A stretch of DNA of 37,857 bases from Azotobacter paspali (GCF_042434745.1 NZ_JBHLSS010000123.1), one strand, 5' to 3'; numbered from the stretch's first letter, positions 8,213-14,744 are shown. A program made the numbers and translations. The notes: generated by a model not told the origin, from the letters alone.

Positions 8213-8686
8213 TCAGGAGTCGGCCTCGACGGAATATACTTCGATCACCCGCTCGAATCCCTCGGCTCGGGTAGGTGGCTCAATGGCCGCGTAGACATTT
8301 CTCACCGCCTGTTCGGGCACAAGCTCGTCCGCTGCTCTTGCAGCATTTCGAGCTAGGCAGACCTCCAACGGCGTCCTGAACCAAACCGCGATGGTTTTCA
8401 ATCGTTTCGATTCGGCGGCGGCAAGGATAGGTATACGTTCCCTATATTTGATAAGAAGCGCATCGAAAATAATGACTTTTGCACGGTCGCTATCGAGTCG
8501 GGCAGCCCATGTACTTTTACCGGAACCTTGTGCGCCGACAAGCACATAAACCTCGGTATCTGGGTCGGCATGAGCCAGTGCTTGATGAAAGGCTCTGTAC
8601 GAGCATTTCCATGCTTCATTGTTTCGTTCGTATGTGAATAGTCGGCCATTAGCGGTTTCAAGGAAATGATCGGGATTTATATGCAT
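8213..8686 (-). CDS. P-loop kinase (AAA_33 / polynucleotide-kinase-like), integron cassette gene
   Basis: 157 residues from ATG 8686; the frame is open further upstream but that part lies in the repeat. Walker A is GAQGSGKS at about 51-58, after the strand TEVYVLV. A second strand, KVIIFDALL, and a lid-type arginine cluster (CLARNAARAADELVPEQAV) follow. The end, EPPTRAEGFERVIEVYSVE, is typical of small zeta-toxin/PNK-like P-loop kinases with the 'P-x3-EGF' ending. The substrate cannot be told: a nucleic-acid end or a small molecule are both possible. It points the same way as its neighbours and lies between a complete attC (8892-8963) and an attC fragment. Repeat copy 2 sits in its 5' region. 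Confidence 0.7.
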   Translation of the reverse strand: MHINPDHFLETANGRLFTYERNNEAWKCSYRAFHQALAHADPDTEVYVLVGAQGSGKSTWAARLDSDRAKVIIFDALLIKYRERIPILAAAESKRLKTIAVWFRTPLEVCLARNAARAADELVPEQAVRNVYAAIEPPTRAEGFERVIEVYSVEADS

Positions 8687-8724
8687 GGCTGAAAGTCTGG
8701 CAGTAGGTAACGGTAATCCTGACG

Positions 8725-8803
8725 AGTAGAGTGTTAACTTAACTCGCGTAGCGTACCCACCGGGAGCAGTGGTAGACAAGGCCATGCCATTGTCTACCCT
8801 ACT
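8725..8803. repeat. Multi-hairpin extragenic repeat, copy 2 (diverged)
   Basis: AGTAGAGT (8725) to ACCCTACT (8796-8803). The last hairpin (GTAGACAA, loop, TTGTCTAC) is intact. The first hairpin is changed and the middle one is partly lost. It lies between the kinase start and the attC at 8892. The rest of 8687-8970 shows nothing else I recognise. Confidence 0.7.
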
Positions 8804-8891
8804 TGCTGGCTATAGCTGCTTGCGCATGCGGATAAGACAGAAGGACTGCTGCGATCTTTTTCATACGGCTCCCACGTGGTGGTTGGTGCAG

Positions 8892-8963
8892 ACCTAACGC
8901 CGCAGTTCAGCGGCGGTGCGCCGTGATGCCCCTAATACCGTCCGTTGCAACTGCTTGTTAGGC
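8892..8963 (-). other. Integron attC site, 72 bp
   Basis: Read on the minus strand, it starts with the simple site GCCTAAC (8963-8957) and ends with GTTAGGT (8898-8892). Inside, GCAGTT pairs with AACTGC and the neighbouring CAACGG with CCGCTG, leaving unpaired bases as in folded attC. It begins 7 nt after the stop of the ORF at 8971, the normal place for a cassette attC. Length is within the usual range. Confidence 0.75.
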
Positions 8964-8970
8964 CTCGACA

Positions 8971-9177
8971 CTACGGCGCCTCTTGTATGCAGAGATTCTT
9001 GGCATAGAAACCTCCATCGATGTACTTGGCAAGCCAGGGCCGACTCACCTGGCCCGTAGACGAATAAGGGGTCTTGTTCTCTGAGAAGTCGACAGCCAGC
9101 AGGAGTTCCACCAGTTGAGCTCCGGTAACTCTTGGATTTAACTCCAAGACCGCGTAGATCTTTCCGTAGACGCTCAT
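8971..9177 (-). CDS. Small hypothetical protein, integron cassette gene
   Basis: 68 residues from ATG 9177 (MSVYGKIYAVLELNPRVTGA); an upstream start at 9216 is possible. The start chosen gives a compact protein beginning with an amphipathic helix (LELNPRVTGAQLVELLLAVDF) and ending YIDGGFYAKNLCIQEAP. No membrane segment or known motif is seen. I do not recognise the family. It ends 7 nt before an attC and follows the GIY-YIG frame by 29 nt with no attC between them, so both probably belonged to one cassette. Confidence 0.55.
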   Translation of the reverse strand: MSVYGKIYAVLELNPRVTGAQLVELLLAVDFSENKTPYSSTGQVSRPWLAKYIDGGFYAKNLCIQEAP

Positions 9178-9206
9178 CGGGTTGCGTGGCCTCTTGGGGC
9201 CTACCA

Positions 9207-9668
9207 CTAAGCGCACATTCTCTTTAAGAAATTCGCCGGTAACGCATTACCGTCGCTCGCGTACTTTCGAAGCTCGACACCGCTTTCCAGGGCTGATGGC
9301 GAATATGCCTGCTCGTTTGCGAGAACTCCAGTGTCGTCCTTTAACAGCCCAAACTCAGAGATAAGTTCCTGCTCGCGATGCCACGGACTTGAGGTAAAGA
9401 AGCCGTCTATGTACCGCACGATCTCGTCGCCCCGCGAACGAATCTCTCGGATTATTGTTGCCTTCGCACTGCTGCTAGCCGAGTTCTCGGCTTCGCGCTC
9501 GTGGGCAAACATGCGATCTCCTTGTCCTATGCCGACATAGAACGGACGAACCGTTTCTGCGGCAGGCGGGTAGCGAGTAGGGTGGGTAACTCGCGTAGCG
9601 ATTACCCACCGGATACGGTGGTAGACAAGGCTACGCCGTTGTCTACTCCACTTGCTGGGGTGGAGCAA
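9207..9668 (-). pseudogene. GIY-YIG (LEM-3-like) nuclease-fold protein, N-terminus replaced by a repeat
   Basis: From about 9545 downward the protein reads PFYVGIGQGDRMFAHE, then AKATIIREIRSRGDEIVRYI and HREQELISEFGLL, ending GVELRKYAS. This is the YIG half and the following helices of a LEM-3-like GIY-YIG domain, including the conserved Arg and Glu. The first strand with the GIY-side Tyr is missing. The upstream frame (to 9668) is translated repeat copy 3 (9576-9652) and is unlike the family. The gene therefore looks truncated at its 5' end. GIY-YIG proteins are mostly endonucleases; loss of the first strand should inactivate it. Confidence 0.6.
9576..9652. repeat. Multi-hairpin extragenic repeat, copy 3
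   Basis: Nearly identical to copy 1 over its whole length. The left arm AGTAGGGT (9576-9583) is intact and the right arm is altered to ACTCCACT (9645-9652). It sits exactly at the junction between the 5'-truncated GIY-YIG gene and the 5'-truncated IS110 remnant. Confidence 0.8.
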
Positions 9669-9891
9669 GCGAGGCGACAGCTATCTGCGGATGTTGTTGA
9701 TGCACGGGGCCCGCTCGATCCTCGCCAGAAGCCAGAAATCCGGGTGGCTTGAGCGCTTGCTGGCCAGGCGGCCTTACAACGTGGCGGTTGCCGCATTGGC
9801 CAATAAACTGGCCCGAACCCTGTGGGCCATGCTGGCCAAGGGCTCTCCGTACCGGGCGAAACGCTTTAGCGCATGTCCTGCGGAGCATTGA
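9656..9891 (+). pseudogene. IS110/IS1111-family transposase, C-terminal fragment
   Basis: About 75 residues match the end of IS110-type transposases: SKRGDSYLRMLLMHGARSIL, then RPYNVAVAALANKLARTLWAML. The DEDD catalytic domain, about 250 residues, is absent. The fragment begins where repeat copy 3 ends. The frame is intact to its stop. Confidence 0.75.
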
Positions 9892-10150
9892 AAACACTAA
9901 CCAACAGGCTTCACAAGGAGCGCAAGCGGTAAGCATGTGATGGCGGAACAGCTCAGACCGTGACGGGGTAAACCTGGTAAGGAATATGAGCCATGGGCGC
10001 TGCCCTCAGCTCGATTTTCAGATGAGGGCCTCGTCGGCTGATTCCATCAGGGCCAGCAGGTTTTTCGGCCTGCGCACATAGGCCGGATATAAGACTGCTC
10101 CTACCTGAATGCCAGCTGGCCTACCTCTTGAGTTCCGGGAGGCGTCCATA
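9656..10150 (+). mobile_element. Remnant of an IS110/IS1111-type element inside the cassette array
   Basis: The transposase fragment is followed by about 250 nt without a gene (9892-10150), as after the transposase of many IS1111 elements. The exact right boundary cannot be seen. It lies just beyond the small membrane-protein gene, where that cassette's attC should be. A group of IS1111 elements is known to insert specifically into attC sites, which would explain the missing attC. The remainder of 9892-10180 shows only an AAGGATTTCCTT palindrome. Confidence 0.55.
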
Positions 10151-10180
10151 TAAGGATTTCCTTAGGCATCCGCGGGTTAC

Positions 10181-10402
10181 TTAGTTGCAGCCCATGATTA
10201 CGCACCCAGCTTTCTGGAGTGCATACCAGGCGGCTCCAAGGAGCTTTCCCCATGCGTCCAATGAATTCCACCAAGCATCAAGGCGGCGGCATCCAGCACA
10301 CTTATTGAAAGGTTCGGATGTTGGAGCGCTGTTGCCCTGCGAAACTGCGCCAGCGATAAGCCAGACCGTTACTACGGCTATTACTATAATTACAATCCAC
10401 AT
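10181..10402 (-). CDS. Small single-pass membrane protein, integron cassette gene
   Basis: 73 residues. The N-terminal hydrophobic segment VIIVIAVVTVWLIAGAV is a membrane anchor or uncleaved signal. The soluble part has four Cys (CAGC, and near the end GCVIMGC) and several Trp. ATG 10402 is preceded by AAAGGAAAA at good spacing, and 31 nt further up is the end of the attC of the previous cassette. This short, promoterless leader is typical of cassettes. No family is recognised. Confidence 0.6.
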   Translation of the reverse strand: MWIVIIVIAVVTVWLIAGAVSQGNSAPTSEPFNKCAGCRRLDAWWNSLDAWGKLLGAAWYALQKAGCVIMGCN

Positions 10403-10432
10403 GTGATTTTCCTTTCGACTTGGATTGATAAT

Positions 10433-10508
10433 GCCTAACGTTTGGGTAAGGGGCGGGCTCTAGCCCGTCCCAGTGAGCGGAGCGAACGATTTGAACCATT
10501 TGTTATGC
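10433..10508 (-). other. Integron attC site, 76 bp
   Basis: On the minus strand it runs from GCATAAC (10508-10502) to GTTAGGC (10439-10433). The centre holds the hairpin GGGCT-AG-AGCCC. The stop codon of the protease gene (10503-10505) lies within the first simple site, a hallmark of cassettes. The next cassette gene starts 31 nt after it. Confidence 0.75.
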
Positions 10509-11309
10509 ATTTTTCTTCATGATTTGATGAATTGCATTCATAGGGTGCAAAGATAAAGCTATTGTTGCCCCAGCAGGAACTTTAAGGTCTGGCGCGGATT
10601 TTTGACTGGCACTAGTAACTGCTCGCTGCGATATAACTCCGATAGCCTGACCATCTTCGTTAACCACTGGGCCACCACTGGCACCACTATTAACACCATT
10701 ATCCAAATAGAATAGATCAACTTCTACGGTGATGTTCTGGCTCGAATCTTCTGCGATAATTTTTCTATGGTTGCCAACAGCAGCTCTTTTGATTAATGGC
10801 CCCATCATATCGGCCATGTAGCCCTTCTTCATTACGGAAAGAAAATCTTGTATTCCGGGGAAATCTTTTTTTGCAATTCTATCAATGTTAAATGGTAAAG
10901 AAAGATCATCAGAGAAGCCTGAAATAAATACTTGCTGCCCTAGGCTTGGCGAAATTATCCTTGCGGGCAAATAAGGAAATGCTTCGCCTTGCTTTTCTTT
11001 TGGTGCAAGTGCGGCAATATCAAATTGTATTATTTCAGTAAAGGCAGCGCATTGGATATTTAAGCTGCAAAAAGAAACTCTATATTCAAGCACAGGTCTT
11101 CCTGCGAACTTGATAAATATTTTTGCATTAGGATCTGAATAGTCTTTGTGTACTATTGGTACTCTTCCAGTTACCACGTGTGCTGCGGTAAGGACTTCGC
11201 CATCTGACGTAAATGCAAAACAAGTACCCTGGCTAATAACCTCGTCGTCAAGAACGACAGTGACATAGCCGCAGCATCTCTGAATGTTTTCGTAAATCTC
11301 TTTATGCAT
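10503..11309 (-). CDS. Trypsin-like serine protease, integron cassette gene
   Basis: 268 residues with a complete chymotrypsin-fold triad: His44 in TAAHVV, Asp97 in IIQFDIAAL, Ser211 in GVNSGASGGPVVNEDG. There is no signal peptide or membrane segment and no PDZ domain, so it is probably cytoplasmic. The gene is clearly more AT-rich than the rest of the window, a sign of recent transfer. It is the first cassette: its start lies 19 nt inside a GTTATGC motif (11328-11334), and its stop overlaps the attC. Cytoplasmic trypsin-like proteases occur in bacterial defence and in quality control; the sequence does not decide which. Confidence 0.75.
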   Translation of the reverse strand: MHKEIYENIQRCCGYVTVVLDDEVISQGTCFAFTSDGEVLTAAHVVTGRVPIVHKDYSDPNAKIFIKFAGRPVLEYRVSFCSLNIQCAAFTEIIQFDIAALAPKEKQGEAFPYLPARIISPSLGQQVFISGFSDDLSLPFNIDRIAKKDFPGIQDFLSVMKKGYMADMMGPLIKRAAVGNHRKIIAEDSSQNITVEVDLFYLDNGVNSGASGGPVVNEDGQAIGVISQRAVTSASQKSAPDLKVPAGATIALSLHPMNAIHQIMKKNA

Positions 11310-11327
11310 ACAGATACTTGAGCCTTT

Positions 11328-11400
11328 GCATAACTACTATTCGACACCAAATAGTGTGAACAAACACACCATCTGGTGCATAACGTTCCCTTGCCGAAAC
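11328..11400 (-). other. Candidate attI / first-cassette junction
   Basis: Two GTTATGC simple sites (minus strand, 11334-11328 and 11384-11378) lie exactly 50 bp apart. Between them is an imperfect 14-bp inverted repeat with a 6-bp loop (11345-11358 and 11365-11378). The region separates the divergent intI (start 11467) from the first cassette, where attI must lie. Which copy is the crossover site is not clear. Confidence 0.45.
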
Positions 11401-11466
11401 CGGCGGAGCCCTTGTAGGCTGCGGCCTTCAGCAGGAGGCTGGTTTCCTTCGAGGGAGTTATACACC

Positions 11467-12431
11467 ATGGATGGCAAGCCCAGGTTGTTGGACCGGCTGC
11501 GTGAGCAAATCCGTATTCGTCATTATTCGATCCGTACCGAGACAGCTTACGTCAAGTGGGTACGGGATTTCATTCGTTATCATCGACTGCGTCATCCGGC
11601 AGAGATGGGTGTAGCCGAGGTCGAGCGATTCCTGTCGCATCTCGCCATGGATTTGAATGTTTCGGCATCCACGCAGAGTCAGGCACTGGCTGCTCTGTTG
11701 TTTCTTTATAAGCATGTCCTGGCCAGCGATCTTCCCTGGCTGAACGATGTGGTTCGCGCCAAGCGGCCCGAACGCTTGCCGGTTGTCCTGTCCCGCGAGG
11801 AAACACAGAGGCTGCTGGCCTGTTTCGAGGGTGAACTGGCGTTGGTTACAGGGCTATTGTACGGCTCGGGTTTACGCCTTATGGAAGCGATGCGTCTGCG
11901 AGTGAAAGATGTGGATTTCGCGCGTGGCGAAGTTCTGGTCCGGGACGGCAAAGGTATGAAGGATCGCGTCACCTTGCTGCCGAACCGGTTGAGTCAATCG
12001 CTGGAACGACATCTCGCCTGTGTGAGGGCTTTGCACGAGCGCAATCTCGCCGAAGGTTTTGGCGAGGTTTACCTACGTTCGCCTTGGCACGCAAATATCC
12101 GAACGCTGCGAAGGAGTGGGGGTGGTAATATATTTTTCCGGCGCCAGGCCGTTCGATCGATCCCCGGACTGGCATCAAACGCCGCCATCACATGGACGAA
12201 AAGCGGGTGCAGCGAACTTTCAAGATCGCCGTGCGGCAGGCGGGAATTGTCAAGCCGGCCACGCCATATACATTGCGCCATTGTTTCGCTACCCATCTGC
12301 TGGAGAGCGGGCAGGATATCCGTACCGTACAGGAGTTGCTGGGCCATGCGGATGTGAAGACCACCACGATCTACACTCATGTGCTCAGCCGGGGCGTTCT
12401 AGGTGTGTTAAGTCCGTTGGACCGTTCTTGA
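11467..12431 (+). pseudogene. intI: Integron integrase IntI, frameshifted and stop-interrupted
   Basis: ATG 11467 has GAGGGAG upstream. The first part matches IntI closely: LLDRLREQIRIRHYSIRTE, AYVKWVRDFIRYH, the core GLLYGSGLRLMEAMRLRVKD with the first Arg. After GEVYL a one-base loss near 12076 shifts the frame. The continuation ALARKYPNAAKEWGW runs into TAA (12126-12128), where IntI proteins have WQY. The rest, in that same frame, keeps the IntI-specific RRHHMDEKRVQRTFK, then TLRHCFATHLLESG, LLGHADVKTT and the nucleophile Tyr in IYTHVLSRG. Two lesions make a working integrase very unlikely. The closest relatives in memory are chromosomal integron integrases of Pseudomonas. Confidence 0.85.
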
Positions 12432-12690
12432 ACGTTTTCTTGTCGCCAGTTCGAGTGAGTCAATTTCACCCAGGCTGCTGCCCGGATCGCTTTATCCATT
12501 TATGGGAACAGGGTTCGCCGGGCCGTTAGGAGAGGTATTCTTGATAGCTCCATTCCTGTGTGGGAGCAGGACGGGCGACGCTTTGCGTCTCAGGGTGGGC
12601 CAGATCAAATGCTGTGATGGTAATTACTTGGTAAGTGGTGGTGGAGCTCTTTGCAGCCCAACTGCACGGATGCCGGAGCGTCTGAATGGG

Positions 12691-12716
12691 CGTTCCCACG
12701 CGGGAGCGTGGGAACG
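12691..12716. repeat. Perfect 11-bp inverted repeat downstream of grx5
   Basis: CGTTCCCACGC (12691-12701), loop GGGA, GCGTGGGAACG (12706-12716). This is a common Pseudomonas-type extragenic palindrome. It lies 9 nt after the grx5 stop on the minus strand and may end the nifB operon transcript, although no U-run follows. Nothing else was recognised in 12432-12690. Confidence 0.65.
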
Positions 12717-12725
12717 ATCAAGGCG

Positions 12726-13055
12726 TTACGCTTGCGGGACGGCCTTTTCCAACAGTTCCTTCAGGCTGCCGTCGGCTTCCATTTCCAGGATGATGTCGCT
12801 GCCACCGATCAATTCGCCGTTGACGAACAACTGGGGAAAGGTGGGCCACTGGAAGAGCTTCGGCAGCTTCTCGCGGATATGCGGGGCGGTCAGCACGTTG
12901 ACGTAGGCGAAGGGCTTGCCGACCTTGCTGAGGGCGCCGACGGCAGCGCGGGAAAAGCCGCATTCCGGCGCCGCGGGGGTGCCTTTCATATAGAGGATCA
13001 CCGGGTTTTCGGCGATCTGCTTGCGAATGCGTGCTTCGGTATCCAGTACTTGCAT
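12726..13055 (-). CDS. grx5: Monothiol glutaredoxin, nif-associated
   Basis: 109 residues of the Grx4/Grx5 type with the monothiol CGFS motif (TPAAPECGFSRAAVGAL). The glutathione-binding blocks WPTFPQLFVNGE and GGSDIILEM are present. The family holds a glutathione-ligated [2Fe-2S] cluster in dimers and passes clusters to targets. It is last in the nifB operon, 9 nt after rhdN. A role in Fe-S supply for nitrogenase maturation is inferred from position; A. vinelandii has the same gene here. Confidence 0.9.
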   Translation of the reverse strand: MQVLDTEARIRKQIAENPVILYMKGTPAAPECGFSRAAVGALSKVGKPFAYVNVLTAPHIREKLPKLFQWPTFPQLFVNGELIGGSDIILEMEADGSLKELLEKAVPQA

Positions 13056-13064
13056 GGTTCTCTC

Positions 13065-13427
13065 CTATCCCAGCAGGGTGGCGGCGTGCCGCGCACGGGC
13101 GGCATGTGTTCTGGCCACCTGTTGCGGCCTGGCCTTCCAAGCGGCGTAGCCACCCTCCAGGCTGTAGCAATTGATGAAGCCGAATTCGCTGAACAGACGC
13201 GCCATGTCCGGGCTGGTGGTGCCATCTTCGCAACAGAAAAGCAGGTGCACCTGCTTCGGCGTGACCTTCAGCAGGGTACGCAGGTTCAGGTCGTTGAGAT
13301 GGATGGCGCGCGGATCGTGCCCCTGACAATAGGCGCGGGCATCACGGGTGTCCAGCAGCATGACGCTGTCTTGGCCGGCCAGCAGGGCCTCTGCCTGCTC
13401 GGCGGCGATGCGGGAGAATCGGGTCAT
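13065..13427 (-). CDS. rhdN: Single-domain rhodanese, nif-associated
   Basis: 120 residues from ATG 13427, which overlaps the nifQ stop (ATGA). Rhodanese motifs: VMLLDTRDARAYCQGHDPRA, the active-site loop after LLFC (CEDGTTSPDMA) and GFINCYSLEGGYAAWK. The loop Cys would carry persulfide. The loop differs from the basic CxxxxR of thiosulfate sulfurtransferases such as RhdA, so the donor or acceptor is probably different. Its place between nifQ and grx5 suggests sulfur supply to clusters in FeMo-co synthesis. Confidence 0.88.
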   Translation of the reverse strand: MTRFSRIAAEQAEALLAGQDSVMLLDTRDARAYCQGHDPRAIHLNDLNLRTLLKVTPKQVHLLFCCEDGTTSPDMARLFSEFGFINCYSLEGGYAAWKARPQQVARTHAARARHAATLLG

Positions 13428-14011
13428 ATCTCTGCTCCAAAACAATCGTGATGAGACGGGCACTGCTCGCAACTGGGGGAGCGGCAGATGTAGCCGCCAT
13501 CCTGTTCGCACAGTTGCTTGTAGAAAAACTTCTTCCAGCGCATGTTTTTCACGTTGCGCTCGGCGAGGCGGGGGAAATTATGCATCAGCAGGACCCTCAG
13601 CGTCTCGCGGCTCTCGAGTCCCAGATCGCGCCATAGGTGGTCGCCACCCAGGCAGGCAGCGGCGACGATGCTCGCCATCCAGATCTCTTCGGGGTCGCCG
13701 CCGCGGCGGCCGTCCAGCAACAGGACGCGCAGTTCCTCCCATTCGTCGCGGCGCATTTCCAGCAGGTCTTCGCGCAGCTCGCTGCATTCGTGGGCCAGCG
13801 AGCCCAGGCTGGCGCTGGTCTGGCCGGCCAGCTCGGGAAAATGGGTGCGGATCAGCTCGGCATAGCTCTGCTCGTCGAGGCCCAGATGGAACGGCAGGCA
13901 GCTCAGGCCGTCGCGCTGGGAGCGGACGATGCGCTCCAGCCAAAAGTGGTTGGCTCTATCATGACGCACGGCTTGGGTGGTGTCCCGCCGATGGGCCGCG
14001 GCGCTGCCCAT
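13424..14011 (-). CDS. nifQ: NifQ, molybdenum donor for FeMo-co synthesis
   Basis: 195 residues from ATG 14011, which overlaps the nifO stop (TGATG). NifQ carries a [Mo-Fe-S] cluster and donates Mo to NifEN/NifH. The C-terminal metal site C-x4-C-x2-C-x5-C is present (CRSPSCEQCPSHHDC). Before it come MASIVAAACLGGDHLWRDLG and FPRLAERNVKNMRWKKFFYK, both typical NifQ blocks. The frame is open to 14119, but that part runs back through nifO and is not NifQ-like. Confidence 0.92.
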   Translation of the reverse strand: MGSAAAHRRDTTQAVRHDRANHFWLERIVRSQRDGLSCLPFHLGLDEQSYAELIRTHFPELAGQTSASLGSLAHECSELREDLLEMRRDEWEELRVLLLDGRRGGDPEEIWMASIVAAACLGGDHLWRDLGLESRETLRVLLMHNFPRLAERNVKNMRWKKFFYKQLCEQDGGYICRSPSCEQCPSHHDCFGAEI

Positions 14012-14454
14012 CACTGGTTCCCCGCTGCCAGGCAGCCGATCGGGTTCTGCCCGACCGAGCGCTTTTCGAGGTCCTCGCCGGCGTCGGGCAGGTCGTTCTT
14101 GGCGGGCAGGTGGGTACACAGCTTGACCAGATCGAAGCCGGCCATGTACTGCGAGCCGTAGTGGATCAGCGGGCGGCGGATCAGGATTGGGTGAGCCAGC
14201 ATCAGCTCGAGCGCCTGGCTAGCGCTCAGTTGGGTGGGGTCCAGTTCTCCGTACTTGATCGCCGGTGCCGAGCGGTTGAACCATTCGACCACCGGCCGAT
14301 CGCCGAAGAAGGGGCGCAGGCGCTCGGGCGTCCAGGGTTCGCTGAGCAGGTTGCGGACCTCCAAGTGCAGACCGGCCGAACGCAACAACTGCTTCTGCAG
14401 GCGGTTGGTGGCACAGCCGGGCTTCTCGTAGAAGACGATGCTGGTGCTGTTCAT
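14011..14454 (-). CDS. nifO: NifO, ArsC-like nitrogenase-associated protein
   Basis: 147 residues with the ArsC/thioredoxin-like fold: IVFYEKPGCATNRLQKQLLR, with the Cys followed by Asn as in ArsC, then PVVEWFNRSAPAIK and LMLAHPILIRRPLI. In A. vinelandii NifO affects molybdenum distribution between nitrogenase and nitrate assimilation; the mechanism is not established. It starts 11 nt after fdxN and is translationally coupled to nifQ. Confidence 0.9.
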   Translation of the reverse strand: MNSTSIVFYEKPGCATNRLQKQLLRSAGLHLEVRNLLSEPWTPERLRPFFGDRPVVEWFNRSAPAIKYGELDPTQLSASQALELMLAHPILIRRPLIHYGSQYMAGFDLVKLCTHLPAKNDLPDAGEDLEKRSVGQNPIGCLAAGNQ

Positions 14455-14465
14455 GGCGGCTCTCC

Positions 14466-14744
14466 TTACCGGGCCTGGATTTCGCGCATGGCTTCGGCCA
14501 GACGCTCCGGGGGAATCCCGGTCAGCGAACCAGGCGGGTTTGCTGGCATGCCGTCGGCGAGCAGGATGGCGCCCTCGACCGGACAGATGCTCGCGCACTG
14601 CTTCTCCGCGTAGTCCCCGTCACACTCGGTGCACTTGCTCGCACTGATCTCGAAGTGCGGGCCGGTCAGGGAGATCGCCTCGCTCGGACAGACATCGACA
14701 CATGCCCAACAATTGACACAGGATTCCACAATTTTCAGCGCCAT
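14466..14744 (-). CDS. fdxN: 2[4Fe-4S] ferredoxin FdxN
   Basis: 92 residues. The first cluster motif is CVNCWACVDVCP (C-x2-C-x2-C-x3-CP). The second is C-x2-C-x8-C-x3-CP (CTEC to CASICP), the longer spacing of NifB-associated ferredoxins. ATG 14744 is preceded by GGAGG; a GTG one codon earlier is in frame. It lies 41 nt after nifB in the same operon. FdxN serves as an electron donor for NifB-co synthesis. Confidence 0.93.
   Translation of the reverse strand: MALKIVESCVNCWACVDVCPSEAISLTGPHFEISASKCTECDGDYAEKQCASICPVEGAILLADGMPANPPGSLTGIPPERLAEAMREIQAR

Larger units (their letters stand above)
8092..12431. mobile_element. Relict chromosomal integron
   Basis: intI (+) is divergent from a leftward row of small genes with attC sites, the standard integron layout. 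From attI the order is: protease + attC; membrane protein + IS1111 remnant; GIY-YIG fragment and small ORF + attC; kinase + attC fragment. Genes face one way, with short leaders and an attC touching or close to the stop. It interrupts an otherwise conserved run between norR and the nif cluster. With intI broken, the array should be frozen unless an integrase acts in trans. Confidence 0.7.

Noticed and set aside
8092..11309. CRISPR array suggested by repeated spacing of palindromes
   Set aside because: Only three 77-bp repeats at irregular distances of several hundred bases with genes between them; no cas genes.
11326..11466. Upstream start of intI at 11326
   Set aside because: The extra 47 residues are unlike IntI and cover the attI region; ATG 11467 has a good ribosome site and matches the family start.
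13348..14613. 421-codon plus-strand frame over nifO/nifQ
   Set aside because: Antisense to coupled nif genes with clear motifs; no similarity of its own.
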